From assembly GCA_946481625.1 (NCBI GenBank), contig CAMLOZ010000069.1:1-10421 (forward strand): a DNA stretch of 10,421 bases, in the 5' to 3' direction. The stretch comes from an uncultured Haloferula sp. GTDB taxonomy: Bacteria > Verrucomicrobiota > Verrucomicrobiae > Verrucomicrobiales > Akkermansiaceae. The notes under the pieces were generated by a model. It had not been told where the DNA came from, did no database searches, and worked only from the letters and a program-made list of their open reading frames with translations. Below are positions 1 through 7,598 of this stretch, one piece after another (positions within the stretch are counted from its first letter, which is position 1; every line of letters starts with the position of its first letter). Both the position numbers and the translations under genes were made by a program.

Positions 1-1
1 C

Positions 2-1276
2 TGGTACCATCACTACGGCCCGGCCACCGACTGGTGCGATGAGTGGCAGCTTCAGAACGCCGAGGTCGCGGGCCTCGCGACCTTCAACGAGAACAACATC
101 CGCTACCGCAACTACATCAAGGAAGCGGCCCGGCTGTGGCTGGGCAAAGGCGTGGACGCCTTGCGGATCGATACCGTCAAACACATGCCGCTCTGGTTCT
201 GGTAGGAGTTCTGCGCGGACATCGATGCCGCGAAGCCCGATGTGTTCCGCTTCGGCGAATGGATCAACAGCGATCCCGAGGACGGGAAGTCGGCCGACTT
301 CTCGAACCGCTCCGGCATGTCGATCCTAGACTTCGGGTTTTGCAGTGCTGCCCGCGAATGCTTCGCTGGCAAGGACGGCAAGGGCTTCAATGCTTTCACC
401 CGGATCTTCGATCTGGACCGCAACTACTCCTGCGCCAGCGAACTGGTGACCTTCTTCGAGAACCACGATATGCCGCGGCTTCAATCGCTCGGCGTTTCGG
501 ACCGCCAACTCGAACTGGCACTCGTGCTTCTTCTCGCATCGCGGGGCATTCCCTGCCTCTACTACGGGTGCGAGCAGTACCTCCATGACGACACGGATGG
601 CGGCGACGATCCCTACAACCGGCCGATGATGCAGCGCTGGGGCGAGACCGAAGCGACGCGGCTGATCGGGATCCTTGCCGCAGAACGGCGTTCGAACCCG
701 GCCATCCGCTTCGGCGGCCAATGGACAAAATGGATCGACGAGAACACCTATGTTTTCCTCCGCCGCTATCGCGATGCCCGTTGCCTCGTGATGCTGAACA
801 AGGGACCCGCAAGGAAACTGGAGCTATCCAACCTCGACTGCCCCGATGGCGGGCATGCCTGCCTTCTCACGGAAATGCAGCTTGAGATACGGCAAGGGGC
901 CGCCACCGTCGAACTGGGCGAGCAGTCGGCCCATGTGTTTTCCGTGCGGGGAAGCGAAATCGAGGGAAAAGCGCTGGCAATGATTCTGGTAAACGGCGCG
1001 CCCACCAAACCCGGCGACCGCCTCGCCGTCATCGGCGACTGCCCGGAACTCGGCAACTGGGACCTCGAACGAGCGATTGAATTGGAATGCGTGAACCCGA
1101 ACACTTGGTTTGGCGAAATCCCGTTCGATCCCAGCGCCGGCCAAACTGTGGGCTACAAGTACGTCATTCTTCCCGCCGACCAAAACGCTGCTCCCCACCG
1201 CGAAAACCGCTGGATCAGACGCCGTCTCGTACCCCCGGAAAAGTGCGTCAAGTGGCGCGACCAGTGGGAACTCTGA
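2..1276 (+). pseudogene. Cyclodextrin-glucanotransferase-like GH13 alpha-amylase with CBM20, 5' truncated, internal amber stop
   Basis: This is the C-terminal part of a GH13 enzyme that acts on alpha-1,4-glucans such as starch, glycogen or maltodextrins. Frame 2 is open from the window edge and carries the catalytic set: the nucleophile Asp in VDALRIDTVKH (codon 170-172), the acid/base Glu in FRFGEW (257-259) and the third Asp in FFENHD (467-469). The stretches around VKHMP and around YYGCEQY followed by DPYNRPMM resemble cyclodextrin glucanotransferases more than plain amylases. The last ~100 residues look like a CBM20 starch-binding domain (GDCPELGNWD, then GYKYVIL). One codon, TAG at 203-205, interrupts the frame between nucleophile and acid/base, where relatives commonly have Gln (one CAG to TAG change). 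Everything after it stays in frame with normal codon use, so the break is recent, a sequencing error, or read through. An ORF could restart at GTG 242, but it would lack the nucleophile. Family is certain; exact product specificity is not. Confidence 0.85.
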
Positions 1277-1322
1277 AGCCCGCTCCGCCGACATGGCATC
1301 CTCCGTGCGAAAAGTCCTTTGT

Positions 1323-1592
1323 ATGAAAACCGGAAAGCAAGATGCCAAGGAGGACAAGCTGGCGACTTCCACGCGCGCGGAGAATGCAACGGTGGCTTCG
1401 GAGGACCAAGGTGCCGAGGTGGCCCAAGCGGCGGACCGGCCCACCGTGGCGGACGATTATGAAGCGTCGGCCCGGCTCGGCGCGAAAGATCGCAAGGTTC
1501 CCGACGACTTCTCGGACGAGCAATCCGCTTTCGATCGTCCCGACACGGCGACCATGGCGGCGGAGGAGGGAGGTGCCGAACCCGCGCCATGA
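1323..1592 (+). CDS. Small acidic hydrophilic protein, unknown function
   Basis: This is an 89-residue protein starting MKTGKQDAKEDK. It is rich in Asp, Glu and Ala, with no hydrophobic stretch, signal peptide or cysteines, so it is probably cytosolic and partly disordered. I do not recognise a family. Codon third positions are G/C-rich as in the neighbours, which supports real coding. Its TGA overlaps the ATG of the following FAD-Rieske oxidoreductase (ATGA at 1589-1592), indicating translational coupling and a shared transcript. An in-frame ATG at 1293 would add ten residues; neither start has a convincing Shine-Dalgarno sequence. I chose 1323 because the hydrophilic composition starts there. 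It may be a small partner of the oxidoreductase, but that is inference from position only. Confidence 0.55.
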   Translation: MKTGKQDAKEDKLATSTRAENATVASEDQGAEVAQAADRPTVADDYEASARLGAKDRKVPDDFSDEQSAFDRPDTATMAAEEGGAEPAP

Positions 1593-3106
1593 AAACCACC
1601 CCCTACTGGCTGGATGGCGTGAATTGGAGCTTCCCTCCCCTGAGGGAGGACACCCACGCCGAAGTGCTGGTCATTGGTGGCGGCATTACCGGTATCACCA
1701 CCGCATGGCTGCTCGCACGCGAGGGCGTGAGGGTCGTGCTGGTGGATCGCGAGGATCCCGCGCGCCGGGACACCGGCCATACGACCGCGCACCTGACTTA
1801 CATGACCGACACGCGGCTGTCGGATCTGGTGGCTGCGTTCGGGGGTCGCGAGGCCTTGCTGGCCTGGCAAGCCGGTGCTGCGGCGATGGATCTCATCTGC
1901 CAGGCCACCACGGAACTGAAGCTCGACTGTGAGTTGAAGACGGTGCCCGGGTACCTCGTGGCGGCGAAGGGCGACGACATCACGGGAGAACGCGCGACGC
2001 TGGCCCAGGAAGCGGAGTGGGCGCGGCAAGCCGGGTTCGACGTCCGCTTGATCGACGAAGCACCGGTCACCGGCAGGCCGGGCATTCGCTTTGCGGACCA
2101 GATGGAATTCCACCCGGTCCGCTACCTACAGGGCCTCGCGAAGGAAGCGGAGAGCAAGGGGGCACGGATCTTCGCCAACACCGAGGTCACCGCCTTCGAG
2201 GATGAGCCGCGGCGCGTGAAGGCAGGTCGGCACCGGATCCACTACGACCACGTGGTAATCGCCACCCACGTGCCGCTCCAGGGCAATGCGGGCACCTTCG
2301 GGGCGGCGCTGTTCCAGACGAAGCTAGCGCTTTATTCAAGTTATGCCGTCGCCGCCCGGATCCCGGCTGCGAGTGTGAAGGAGATGATCTGGTCCGACAC
2401 CGCGGACCCCTTCCTCTACCTGCGGATGTTCCGGACCGGCGACTCGGGAATCGCCATCCTCGGGGGAGAAGATCACAAAACCGGACAGGTCGAGCCGACG
2501 GAGGAATGTTACCGGAAGCTGGAGCAAGCCCTCGCGAAGATGGTGCCCGAGGCGGTCGTGACCCATCGCTGGTCAGGCCAGGTGGTGGAAACCGTGGACG
2601 GTTTGCCGTATATCGGGGAGTCGGGGGACGGCCAGTATGTCGCAACCGGATTCTCCGGCAACGGCATGACCTTCGGCACGGTCGCCGCGATCATGGCAAG
2701 GGACTGGGTGAAGGACGTGAGGAATCCGTGGAGCAAGCTCTTCGATCCCGGCCGCAAGACCGGCTCCGCAGTGTTGGAATATGTGAAGGAGAACGCCGAT
2801 TACCCGGCGCGAATGGTCACCGACCGGCTCAAGGTCAAGAAAGGCGATCCCGCGGATCTCGCTCCCGGCGAAGGCAAGGTGATGATCCGTGATGGCAAAC
2901 GCGTGGCCGCTTGTCGCGATGCCTCGGGTGAAATCCATCTTTGCAGCGCGGTGTGCCCTCACTTGGGCTGTATCGTCGCGTGGAATGCCGCCGAGGGGAC
3001 CTGGGATTGCCCCTGCCACGGCTCGCGCTTCACCGCCGAGGGCAGGGTGATCGCCGGCCCGGCGGAAAGCGACCTGAAGGCCATCGAGACTGCCGCCACA
3101 TCATGA
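1589..3106 (+). CDS. FAD-dependent oxidoreductase (DAO family) with C-terminal Rieske [2Fe-2S] domain
   Basis: This is a two-domain redox protein of 505 residues. The N-terminal part is a D-amino-acid-oxidase-type flavoprotein: a dinucleotide-binding strand with GGGITG at residues 30-35, an acidic residue (D53) ending the second strand, and a C-terminal FAD-binding segment around GLPYIGE and ATGFSGNGMTFG. The last ~90 residues form a Rieske domain with ligands C456 and H458 (CPHLGC) and C474 and H477 (CPCHGS), separated by 15 residues. C461 and C476 sit where bc1-type Rieske proteins form a stabilising disulfide. The substrate is unknown; electrons presumably pass between FAD and the [2Fe-2S] cluster. 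The same architecture is common in soil bacteria and usually annotated only as FAD-dependent oxidoreductase. The start is the ATG in the ATGA overlap with the upstream small gene; a GGGAGGT lies 14 bases upstream, a long spacing. No signal peptide is visible, so it is probably cytosolic. Confidence 0.93.
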   Translation: MKTTPYWLDGVNWSFPPLREDTHAEVLVIGGGITGITTAWLLAREGVRVVLVDREDPARRDTGHTTAHLTYMTDTRLSDLVAAFGGREALLAWQAGAAAMDLICQATTELKLDCELKTVPGYLVAAKGDDITGERATLAQEAEWARQAGFDVRLIDEAPVTGRPGIRFADQMEFHPVRYLQGLAKEAESKGARIFANTEVTAFEDEPRRVKAGRHRIHYDHVVIATHVPLQGNAGTFGAALFQTKLALYSSYAVAARIPAASVKEMIWSDTADPFLYLRMFRTGDSGIAILGGEDHKTGQVEPTEECYRKLEQALAKMVPEAVVTHRWSGQVVETVDGLPYIGESGDGQYVATGFSGNGMTFGTVAAIMARDWVKDVRNPWSKLFDPGRKTGSAVLEYVKENADYPARMVTDRLKVKKGDPADLAPGEGKVMIRDGKRVAACRDASGEIHLCSAVCPHLGCIVAWNAAEGTWDCPCHGSRFTAEGRVIAGPAESDLKAIETAATS

Positions 3107-3126
3107 GTGGAGCAAGCCATTGCCGG

Positions 3127-3165
3127 ATGCACCGGGGGCGGTGCATGTCGCATCCTTTCATGCAC
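3127..3165 (+). other. Overlapping inverted repeats that can form alternative hairpins
   Basis: In the 176-base gap between the oxidoreductase and the YciF-like gene, ATGCACCG (3127-3134) pairs perfectly with CGGTGCAT (3139-3146) across a GGGG loop. The right arm can alternatively pair through GTGCATG (3141-3147) with CATGCAC (3159-3165). The two hairpins are mutually exclusive. No T-run follows, so this is not a standard intrinsic terminator. It could be a factor-dependent stop for the upstream gene, an mRNA stabiliser, or an operator for the YciF-like gene. I see no convincing promoter elements in the rest of this gap. Confidence 0.35.
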
Positions 3166-3282
3166 GGTAGAGCTTGGCGAGGTCCGCTTGTTCCAATGCT
3201 TTCCGGCATCGGCTCCGCGGCATGTCTCCTGCGACAAACCCGGTCCGGTTCTCGAAACCGTGCCACCAACCCAATTGCAATC

Positions 3283-3789
3283 ATGTCGAAACTTACTTCA
3301 CTCGAAACCCTGCTCGTGCAGGAGATCAAAGACCTCTACAGTGCGGAAACCCAACTGGTAAAAGCGCTGCCCAAGATGGCGAAGGCCGCGACCGACGAAA
3401 CGCTCAAGCAGGGATTCCTGGATCACCTGGAGGAAACCAAGGTGCATGTGGAGAGGCTTGAGGAGATCGCGAAAGTCCTCGATGCCACGCCGCGCGGCAA
3501 GACCTGCAAGGCGATGAAAGGCCTCGTCGAGGAAGGCTCCGAAGCCATCGAGGAGGAAGGCGATCCGAGCCTGCGCGACCTGGCGCTCATCATCGCCGCC
3601 CAGAAGGTCGAACACTACGAGATCGCCGGTTACGGCTCCGCGCGTACGCTGGCCGAATGCCTCGGCCTGGATGATGTCGCGGACCTCCTGCAAAGCACCC
3701 TCGATGAAGAGGGGGCGACGGACAAGAAACTGACTGAACTCTCGAGCCAGATCATCCCCACCGCTCAGGAGGCCGGGGCTGGAACCTGA
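3283..3789 (+). CDS. YciF/DUF892 ferritin-like stress protein
   Basis: This 168-residue protein matches the DUF892 (YciF/YciE) family throughout, at about full family length. The family folds as a ferritin-like four-helix bundle, and E. coli yciF belongs to the RpoS/stress-induced yciGFE group. Candidate metal ligands are spaced as in ferritin-like proteins: E14 and E22 in helix 1 (QEIKDLYSAETQL), E50/E51 and H55 in helix 2 (HLEETKVHVE), E110 and E113 in helix 3 (KVEHYEIAGY), and E142/E143 in helix 4 (TLDEEGATDKKL). The frame is open further upstream, but the family N-terminus (start, then LETLLVQEIKDLY) fits the ATG at 3283. There is no clear Shine-Dalgarno sequence. The biochemical activity of the family is not established; a role in oxidative, osmotic or desiccation stress is the usual inference. 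It has its own 176-base upstream region and is probably transcribed separately from the oxidoreductase. Confidence 0.93.
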   Translation: MSKLTSLETLLVQEIKDLYSAETQLVKALPKMAKAATDETLKQGFLDHLEETKVHVERLEEIAKVLDATPRGKTCKAMKGLVEEGSEAIEEEGDPSLRDLALIIAAQKVEHYEIAGYGSARTLAECLGLDDVADLLQSTLDEEGATDKKLTELSSQIIPTAQEAGAGT

Positions 3790-3792
3790 TTT

Positions 3793-3817
3793 CCCGCGAT
3801 GGCGCTCCCGCGGGTTT
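3793..3817 (+). terminator. Possible weak terminator hairpin after the YciF-like gene
   Basis: CCCGCG (3793-3798) pairs with CGCGGG (3809-3814) across a 10-base loop and is followed by TTT. It starts three bases after the YciF-like stop codon, which is a reasonable place for a terminator. The stem is short and the T-run is minimal, so termination would be weak; the downstream small gene may receive read-through. Confidence 0.3.
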
Positions 3818-3857
3818 CCCCGGCGGGTAGTCCGCGGCGAGCGGCCATCATGGGTCC

Positions 3858-4148
3858 ATGCTTATGAAGAGCGACCATGTCATCGCCAAGAAGCGCGAAT
3901 ACGAAGAGCGCTTCGGTCCCTACAATGACGAGGACTACCACGATCCCTCGCAGTGTCCGGAAGACCGGCGCTCCCTCGTGGCGGAGATCAAGGTGAGTTC
4001 GGCGGCGCTGCCGCTGGCAGCTCACTTGGCGGATTACGGGGCGGGAAGGTATCCTCTTCCTTTCGCGGCGGACCTGGAGCCCTCGTTCCACAAGATCATC
4101 CGCTGGGATCCGCACCTGCCGCGACACGGGGCTCCGTCCACGACTTGA
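3858..4148 (+). CDS. Hypothetical 96-residue protein
   Basis: This is a small soluble protein without a family I recognise. The N-terminal half is highly charged and tyrosine-rich (KKREYEERFGPYNDEDYHDP). The C-terminal half is more hydrophobic and proline-containing, ending near FHKIIRWDPHLP. There is no signal peptide, membrane segment or cysteine pair. Third-position G/C bias holds through the whole frame and argues for a real gene. An alternative start is the ATG at 3864; neither has a good Shine-Dalgarno sequence. Its stop lies six bases from the convergent 3' end of the 4-alpha-glucanotransferase gene, which leaves no room for a dedicated terminator. It follows the YciF-like gene by 68 bases and may share its regulation, but nothing here allows a function to be assigned. 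Confidence 0.55.
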   Translation: MLMKSDHVIAKKREYEERFGPYNDEDYHDPSQCPEDRRSLVAEIKVSSAALPLAAHLADYGAGRYPLPFAADLEPSFHKIIRWDPHLPRHGAPSTT

Positions 4149-4154
4149 GATCGG

Positions 4155-5855
4155 TCAGATCCGTCCGGTGGAACGGATGAGATCGGCGGCCAGAGCCACG
4201 CGGGGGCCGTAGACCGGGTGGCGCGAAAGTTCGTGCAATGGCATCTCGAGGCGGTCGCTCCAGGTGCCGCGGCCGTAACTGCCCGGGAGGTTGAACCGCA
4301 GAGGAATACCGAGGAGGTCGCTGCACATCAGCACGGCCAGACGCGAGCGGGTGCGAAAGAGCGCGGCTTGCAGCGAGGCGAGGAATTCGTCGTCGAGGGT
4401 GTCCGGAAGTGGGGCATCGAAGTCGGCGAAGCGGCGGAGGGCCTCGAGGTTGGTGGCGCCCGGTCCGCCGGGTAACTCGCGGGCCTCGGTGAGAAGATGG
4501 ATATACATGGATGCCAATGGTGCATTATCGTGGTTGGCATAGGTGACGAGGCTCAGCTCGCGGAATTCATCGGGCGGGATCACGGCTCCGGTGCCGTTGC
4601 GGAGGAGCTGGGGAAAGGAGAGGTTGGCGAGTTGCAGGTCCTCCAGGGTGTTGCGCATGTAGTCCGGCATCTCGCCCATGATTTCGGCGACGAGGTCCAT
4701 CTCCCCGGCGGCGTCGATGATCTGGCCGATGATCTCCCTGCCCTGCAATTCGTTCATGGCGGCGGTCAACGGGTCCTCATCGGGGCCGGGCACGAAGCGG
4801 GGCAGGAGGCCTCCCGTTTTCACGGCGGCCTCCTCTTCGGTAAGGGCGGAAAACTCCACGTGCTTCGCGCCCCCTTGCCACGGGAACATATAGGCGCGGA
4901 AGTAGCCGCGCAGGTGATCGAGCCGGCAGCCGTGGAAGAACTCCTTCTCCCAGGCCACGCGACCGCGCAGCCAGGCAAAGGAAGTCGCGCGATGGTTCTC
5001 CCAACGGTAGGGTGGCAATCCCCAGTTCTGGCCCCAGCGTTCCGCGTCCTTGGTCGTGTCGAAGTGGGCGAGCGGGCGCGTACCCATGCTCCAATCGAGG
5101 TCGAAGAGCGAAGGGTTCGCCCATACGTCCGAGCTGTTGATGCCGACGCCGAAGGACATCTCGCCCATCAGGCGGATGCCGTGTTCCTCGGCAGAGACAC
5201 GGACCGACTTCCACTGGCGGTAGGACACCCACTGGATGAACGCGAAGCCCGCGCGGAGATCCTCGAGGTCATCCCGGGCCGGATGCTGGAGCAGCCAGTT
5301 CGAGGCAGACTCGAAGGTACGGTGCTCAGGGCGCCAATCGGACCACTGGGTGTTGCCTTCGTACTCGCGCACGAGCAGCCGGAAGAGCGTGTAGGCATCA
5401 AGCCAACCGGCCTGCGCCTCGCGGAACTCGCGGAACTCCCCTTGAAGCCCTTCCGCCTGCAGGTCGGTGAAGTGGTAGTAGGCGGTGAGGAGGATCTGGG
5501 TCTTCAAGGGATAGACCGCTTCCTGGCGGACATTGCCGTCGCGGAGCTGGACGAGCCAGGACTCCGGCGCGGCCTGTTCGATCATGGCATGGGTCAGGCC
5601 GGGGACATCGGCGGGCGTGATCGAAACAAGGGCCGGCGAGTGGGCGCGCGAGCTGATGGGGTTGTAAGGACTGTGGTCGCCGAAGGTCTCGTGGATCGGC
5701 AGGATCTGCAGCACACTGAAGCCGTTTTCGGCGCAGAATTCGATCGCGTCTTTCACCGCGGCGGTATCGCCGATGCCGAGGTCACGGGCATGCCTGAGCG
5801 CGTAGGCTGGGATCAATAGCCCGGCCCTCCTCCGGTCCAGCATCGAAGTGTTCAT
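4155..5855 (-). CDS. malQ: 4-alpha-glucanotransferase (GH77, amylomaltase/D-enzyme)
   Basis: This 566-residue enzyme transfers alpha-1,4-glucan segments between maltodextrins, disproportionating short chains into longer ones and glucose. The GH77 catalytic residues can be seen: nucleophile D313 in CRLDHLRGYFRAY, acid/base E391 in LVAEIMGEMPDYM, and the third carboxylate D443 in YANHDN. Other family landmarks are the N-terminal GLLIPAYALR, SPYNPISSRAHSPAL (residues 62-76) and DVWANPSLFDLD (243-254). Length is slightly above that of a typical ~500-residue bacterial amylomaltase. The start ATG overlaps the stop of the upstream YihY gene (ATGA), and an AGGA lies just upstream, so it is the last gene of a minus-strand operon. 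A GH13-CBM20 gene 3 kb away could act on the same polymer, extracellularly or in glycogen turnover. The symbol malQ is given by family; plant-type dpe naming would be equivalent. Confidence 0.95.
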   Translation of the reverse strand: MNTSMLDRRRAGLLIPAYALRHARDLGIGDTAAVKDAIEFCAENGFSVLQILPIHETFGDHSPYNPISSRAHSPALVSITPADVPGLTHAMIEQAAPESWLVQLRDGNVRQEAVYPLKTQILLTAYYHFTDLQAEGLQGEFREFREAQAGWLDAYTLFRLLVREYEGNTQWSDWRPEHRTFESASNWLLQHPARDDLEDLRAGFAFIQWVSYRQWKSVRVSAEEHGIRLMGEMSFGVGINSSDVWANPSLFDLDWSMGTRPLAHFDTTKDAERWGQNWGLPPYRWENHRATSFAWLRGRVAWEKEFFHGCRLDHLRGYFRAYMFPWQGGAKHVEFSALTEEEAAVKTGGLLPRFVPGPDEDPLTAAMNELQGREIIGQIIDAAGEMDLVAEIMGEMPDYMRNTLEDLQLANLSFPQLLRNGTGAVIPPDEFRELSLVTYANHDNAPLASMYIHLLTEARELPGGPGATNLEALRRFADFDAPLPDTLDDEFLASLQAALFRTRSRLAVLMCSDLLGIPLRFNLPGSYGRGTWSDRLEMPLHELSRHPVYGPRVALAADLIRSTGRI

Positions 5856-6736
5856 GGTTCCTTATGTTGCTTGGCGGTGATCTCGTGGCCCATGGCCTTG
5901 GCGTGCTTCTGGGTGAACTCGGCACCGAAGAGGAGGATCGCGGAAGAGTAGTAGAGCCACATGAGCACCACGATGAAAGCTCCGGCGGAGCCGTAGCTGG
6001 AGACGGTCGCTTCGCGGCCAAGGTACCACGCGAGAAGGGACTTGCCGGCGAGAAACAGACCCGTGGTGAAGGCCGCGCCCGCCCACACTTCCCGCCAGCG
6101 GACCCTCGCGCCCGGGAGAACCTTGAAGATCGCCGCGAAGAGCAGGCCGATGAGCACGAAGGAAACCACGCCGCCGATCGCGGCCCAGACCGCCGCGGGT
6201 ATCGAGGCGATCTCACCCATCCGCTTGCTCAACGCCTGGAGCGCGGTCGAGAAGAGCATCGATACGAGCAGGAGGAAGCCCGTGCCGAGCACCATCGTGA
6301 ACGACAGGAAGCGTTCCTTCAGCATGCCCATGAATCCCGAGGAGGCGTGCTTCTCGACATTCCAGATCGCATCCAGCGCCGACTTGAGTTGGCCGAAGAG
6401 CCCGGCGGCCCCCACGAGCAGGACCGCGACTCCCACCAGCGACATGAGCACGCTGGTGCCGGGCTTGCGGGCATGGGCGACCATGTCCTCCACGATGGCG
6501 GCACCCGAGGAACCGAGGCTCCGGCGCAGTTCGTCGTAGAGTGCGCCCCGCACCGCTTCGTCCCCGAATACGCCGCCCGCGATGGAGAGCACGATGAGGA
6601 TCAGCGGGGCGATCGAGAACGCGGCGTAGTACGCGAGCGCGGCGCTGAGCCGCAGCCCCTCGTCCTGCATGAAGCCGGTGACGGAGGCCCGCAGCAAGGG
6701 CACGAATCCCTTATCCGTTGATGATTTCACCGCCAT
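5852..6736 (-). CDS. YihY/BrkB-family inner-membrane protein
   Basis: This 294-residue polytopic membrane protein has the YihY/BrkB (formerly ribonuclease BN) signature. The N-terminal ALAYYAAFSIAPL (residues 33-45) and C-terminal YGSAGAFIVVLMWLYYSSAILLFGAEFT (roughly 248-275) segments are the usual diagnostic ends. Six hydrophobic segments can be seen near residues 31-57, 94-118, 142-166, 179-204, 216-238 and 247-273. The old RNase BN assignment for this family was wrong, and its function remains unsettled; transport or envelope roles have been proposed. The ATG at 6736 lies 26 bases inside the upstream SDR gene and no Shine-Dalgarno sequence is evident, so translation is probably coupled. 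Its stop overlaps the malQ start by four bases. The tail after residue 275 is short, basic and His/Lys-rich (KHAKAMGHE). Confidence 0.93.
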   Translation of the reverse strand: MAVKSSTDKGFVPLLRASVTGFMQDEGLRLSAALAYYAAFSIAPLILIVLSIAGGVFGDEAVRGALYDELRRSLGSSGAAIVEDMVAHARKPGTSVLMSLVGVAVLLVGAAGLFGQLKSALDAIWNVEKHASSGFMGMLKERFLSFTMVLGTGFLLLVSMLFSTALQALSKRMGEIASIPAAVWAAIGGVVSFVLIGLLFAAIFKVLPGARVRWREVWAGAAFTTGLFLAGKSLLAWYLGREATVSSYGSAGAFIVVLMWLYYSSAILLFGAEFTQKHAKAMGHEITAKQHKEP

Positions 6737-7598
6737 TCGGATGAAGCACTTGTCCGGTCATGTAGCCCGCCGCCGCACTGGCAAGGAACACGAAGCATTC
6801 CGCACATTCCCACGGTTCGCCGGCGCGGCCCAGGGGACTGTCGGATCCGAAGGTGGCCACTTCTTCCGCGGGAAAGGTCGCGGGGATGAGCGGGGTCCAG
6901 ATCGGTCCGGGCGCGACGGCATTCACGCGGATCTTGTCATCCGCGAGCTGGCCGGAAAGCGAGCGGGTGAAGCTGACGATCGCGCCTTTCGTCGCCGAGT
7001 AGTCGAGAAGCTTCGGACTGCCGCGGTAGGCGGTCACCGAGGTGGTATTGATGATGGCAGGGTAGGGGGACTCCTTGAGATGCGGCAGCGCCGCGGCGGT
7101 GAGGTAGAACATCGCGAACAGGTTCGTGCGAAAGGTTTTCTCCAACTGGGCTTCCGTGATGTCGGCGACGGATTCCCGCGGATGCTGTTCGGCGGCATTG
7201 TTGACGAGGATGTCCAGCTTCCCGAACGACTGGATCGCCGCAGCCACCGCTTCCTCGCAGGCGGACTTCGAGCCGATGTCCGCGCGGTGGAGCAGGCAGC
7301 GCTGGCCCTTCCCGTGCACCAGCGCCGCGGTGTCGCGCGCGTCGCGATCTTCCTCCAGGTACACGATTACCACGTCCGCTCCTTCCCGGGCGAAGGCGAC
7401 GGAAACTGCCCTGCCGATGCCGGAGTCGCCGCCGGTGATCAGCGCGACGCGCCCGGCCAGCCTGCCGCTGCCCTTGAGATCGGGGTTCTCGTAGCGCGGG
7501 GCGGGTTCCATCTCCGTTTCACGCCCTGGCTGCCGCGATTGCTCTTGCTCGGGCCGCTGCGGATGTTCCTTCGATTCCTCTTTCGATTTGTTGCCCAT
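6711..7598 (-). CDS. SDR-family oxidoreductase, YghA/general-stress type with hydrophilic N-terminal extension
   Basis: This is a 295-residue classical short-chain dehydrogenase/reductase. Motifs seen are the cofactor loop TGGDSGIG (residues 55-62), NNAA (133-136), the catalytic S187, Y200 and K204 (YSATK), and PGPIWTP (230-236). The ~45-residue hydrophilic, Glu/Gln/Pro-rich extension before the Rossmann fold (ending in ENPDLKGSGRLAGR) is typical of the YghA/GsiB-neighbour 'general stress' SDR subgroup, annotated as NAD(P)-dependent aldehyde/alcohol or glucose-type dehydrogenases. The substrate cannot be told from sequence. The frame stays open 26 codons further upstream, but the residues there do not look family-like; I chose MGNKSKEESK at 7598. 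It is probably the second gene of the minus-strand unit, 115 bases after the cysteine hydrolase. Its end overlaps the YihY start by 26 bases. Confidence 0.92.
   Translation of the reverse strand: MGNKSKEESKEHPQRPEQEQSRQPGRETEMEPAPRYENPDLKGSGRLAGRVALITGGDSGIGRAVSVAFAREGADVVIVYLEEDRDARDTAALVHGKGQRCLLHRADIGSKSACEEAVAAAIQSFGKLDILVNNAAEQHPRESVADITEAQLEKTFRTNLFAMFYLTAAALPHLKESPYPAIINTTSVTAYRGSPKLLDYSATKGAIVSFTRSLSGQLADDKIRVNAVAPGPIWTPLIPATFPAEEVATFGSDSPLGRAGEPWECAECFVFLASAAAGYMTGQVLHPNGGEIING

Noticed and set aside
203..205. Programmed recoding of TAG as pyrrolysine
   Set aside because: The aligned residue in relatives is ordinary Gln, and no pyl genes or other TAG-containing frames are visible in the window; mutation or base-call error is simpler.
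824..1599. Minus-strand open frames opposite the amylase 3' end and the small acidic gene
   Set aside because: They overlap the CBM20 region and a coupled small gene that both show correct codon bias on the plus strand; no motif is visible on the minus strand.
4159..4178. ATCCGT...ACGGAT hairpin as a malQ terminator
   Set aside because: It overlaps the last malQ codons, has a bulge and lacks a T-run on either strand.
4497..5819. Long plus-strand open frame of 440 codons opposite malQ
   Set aside because: It is fully antisense to a GH77 gene with intact catalytic motifs; GC-rich genes routinely leave open complementary frames. The translation is Gly/Val/Glu-rich with no family motif.
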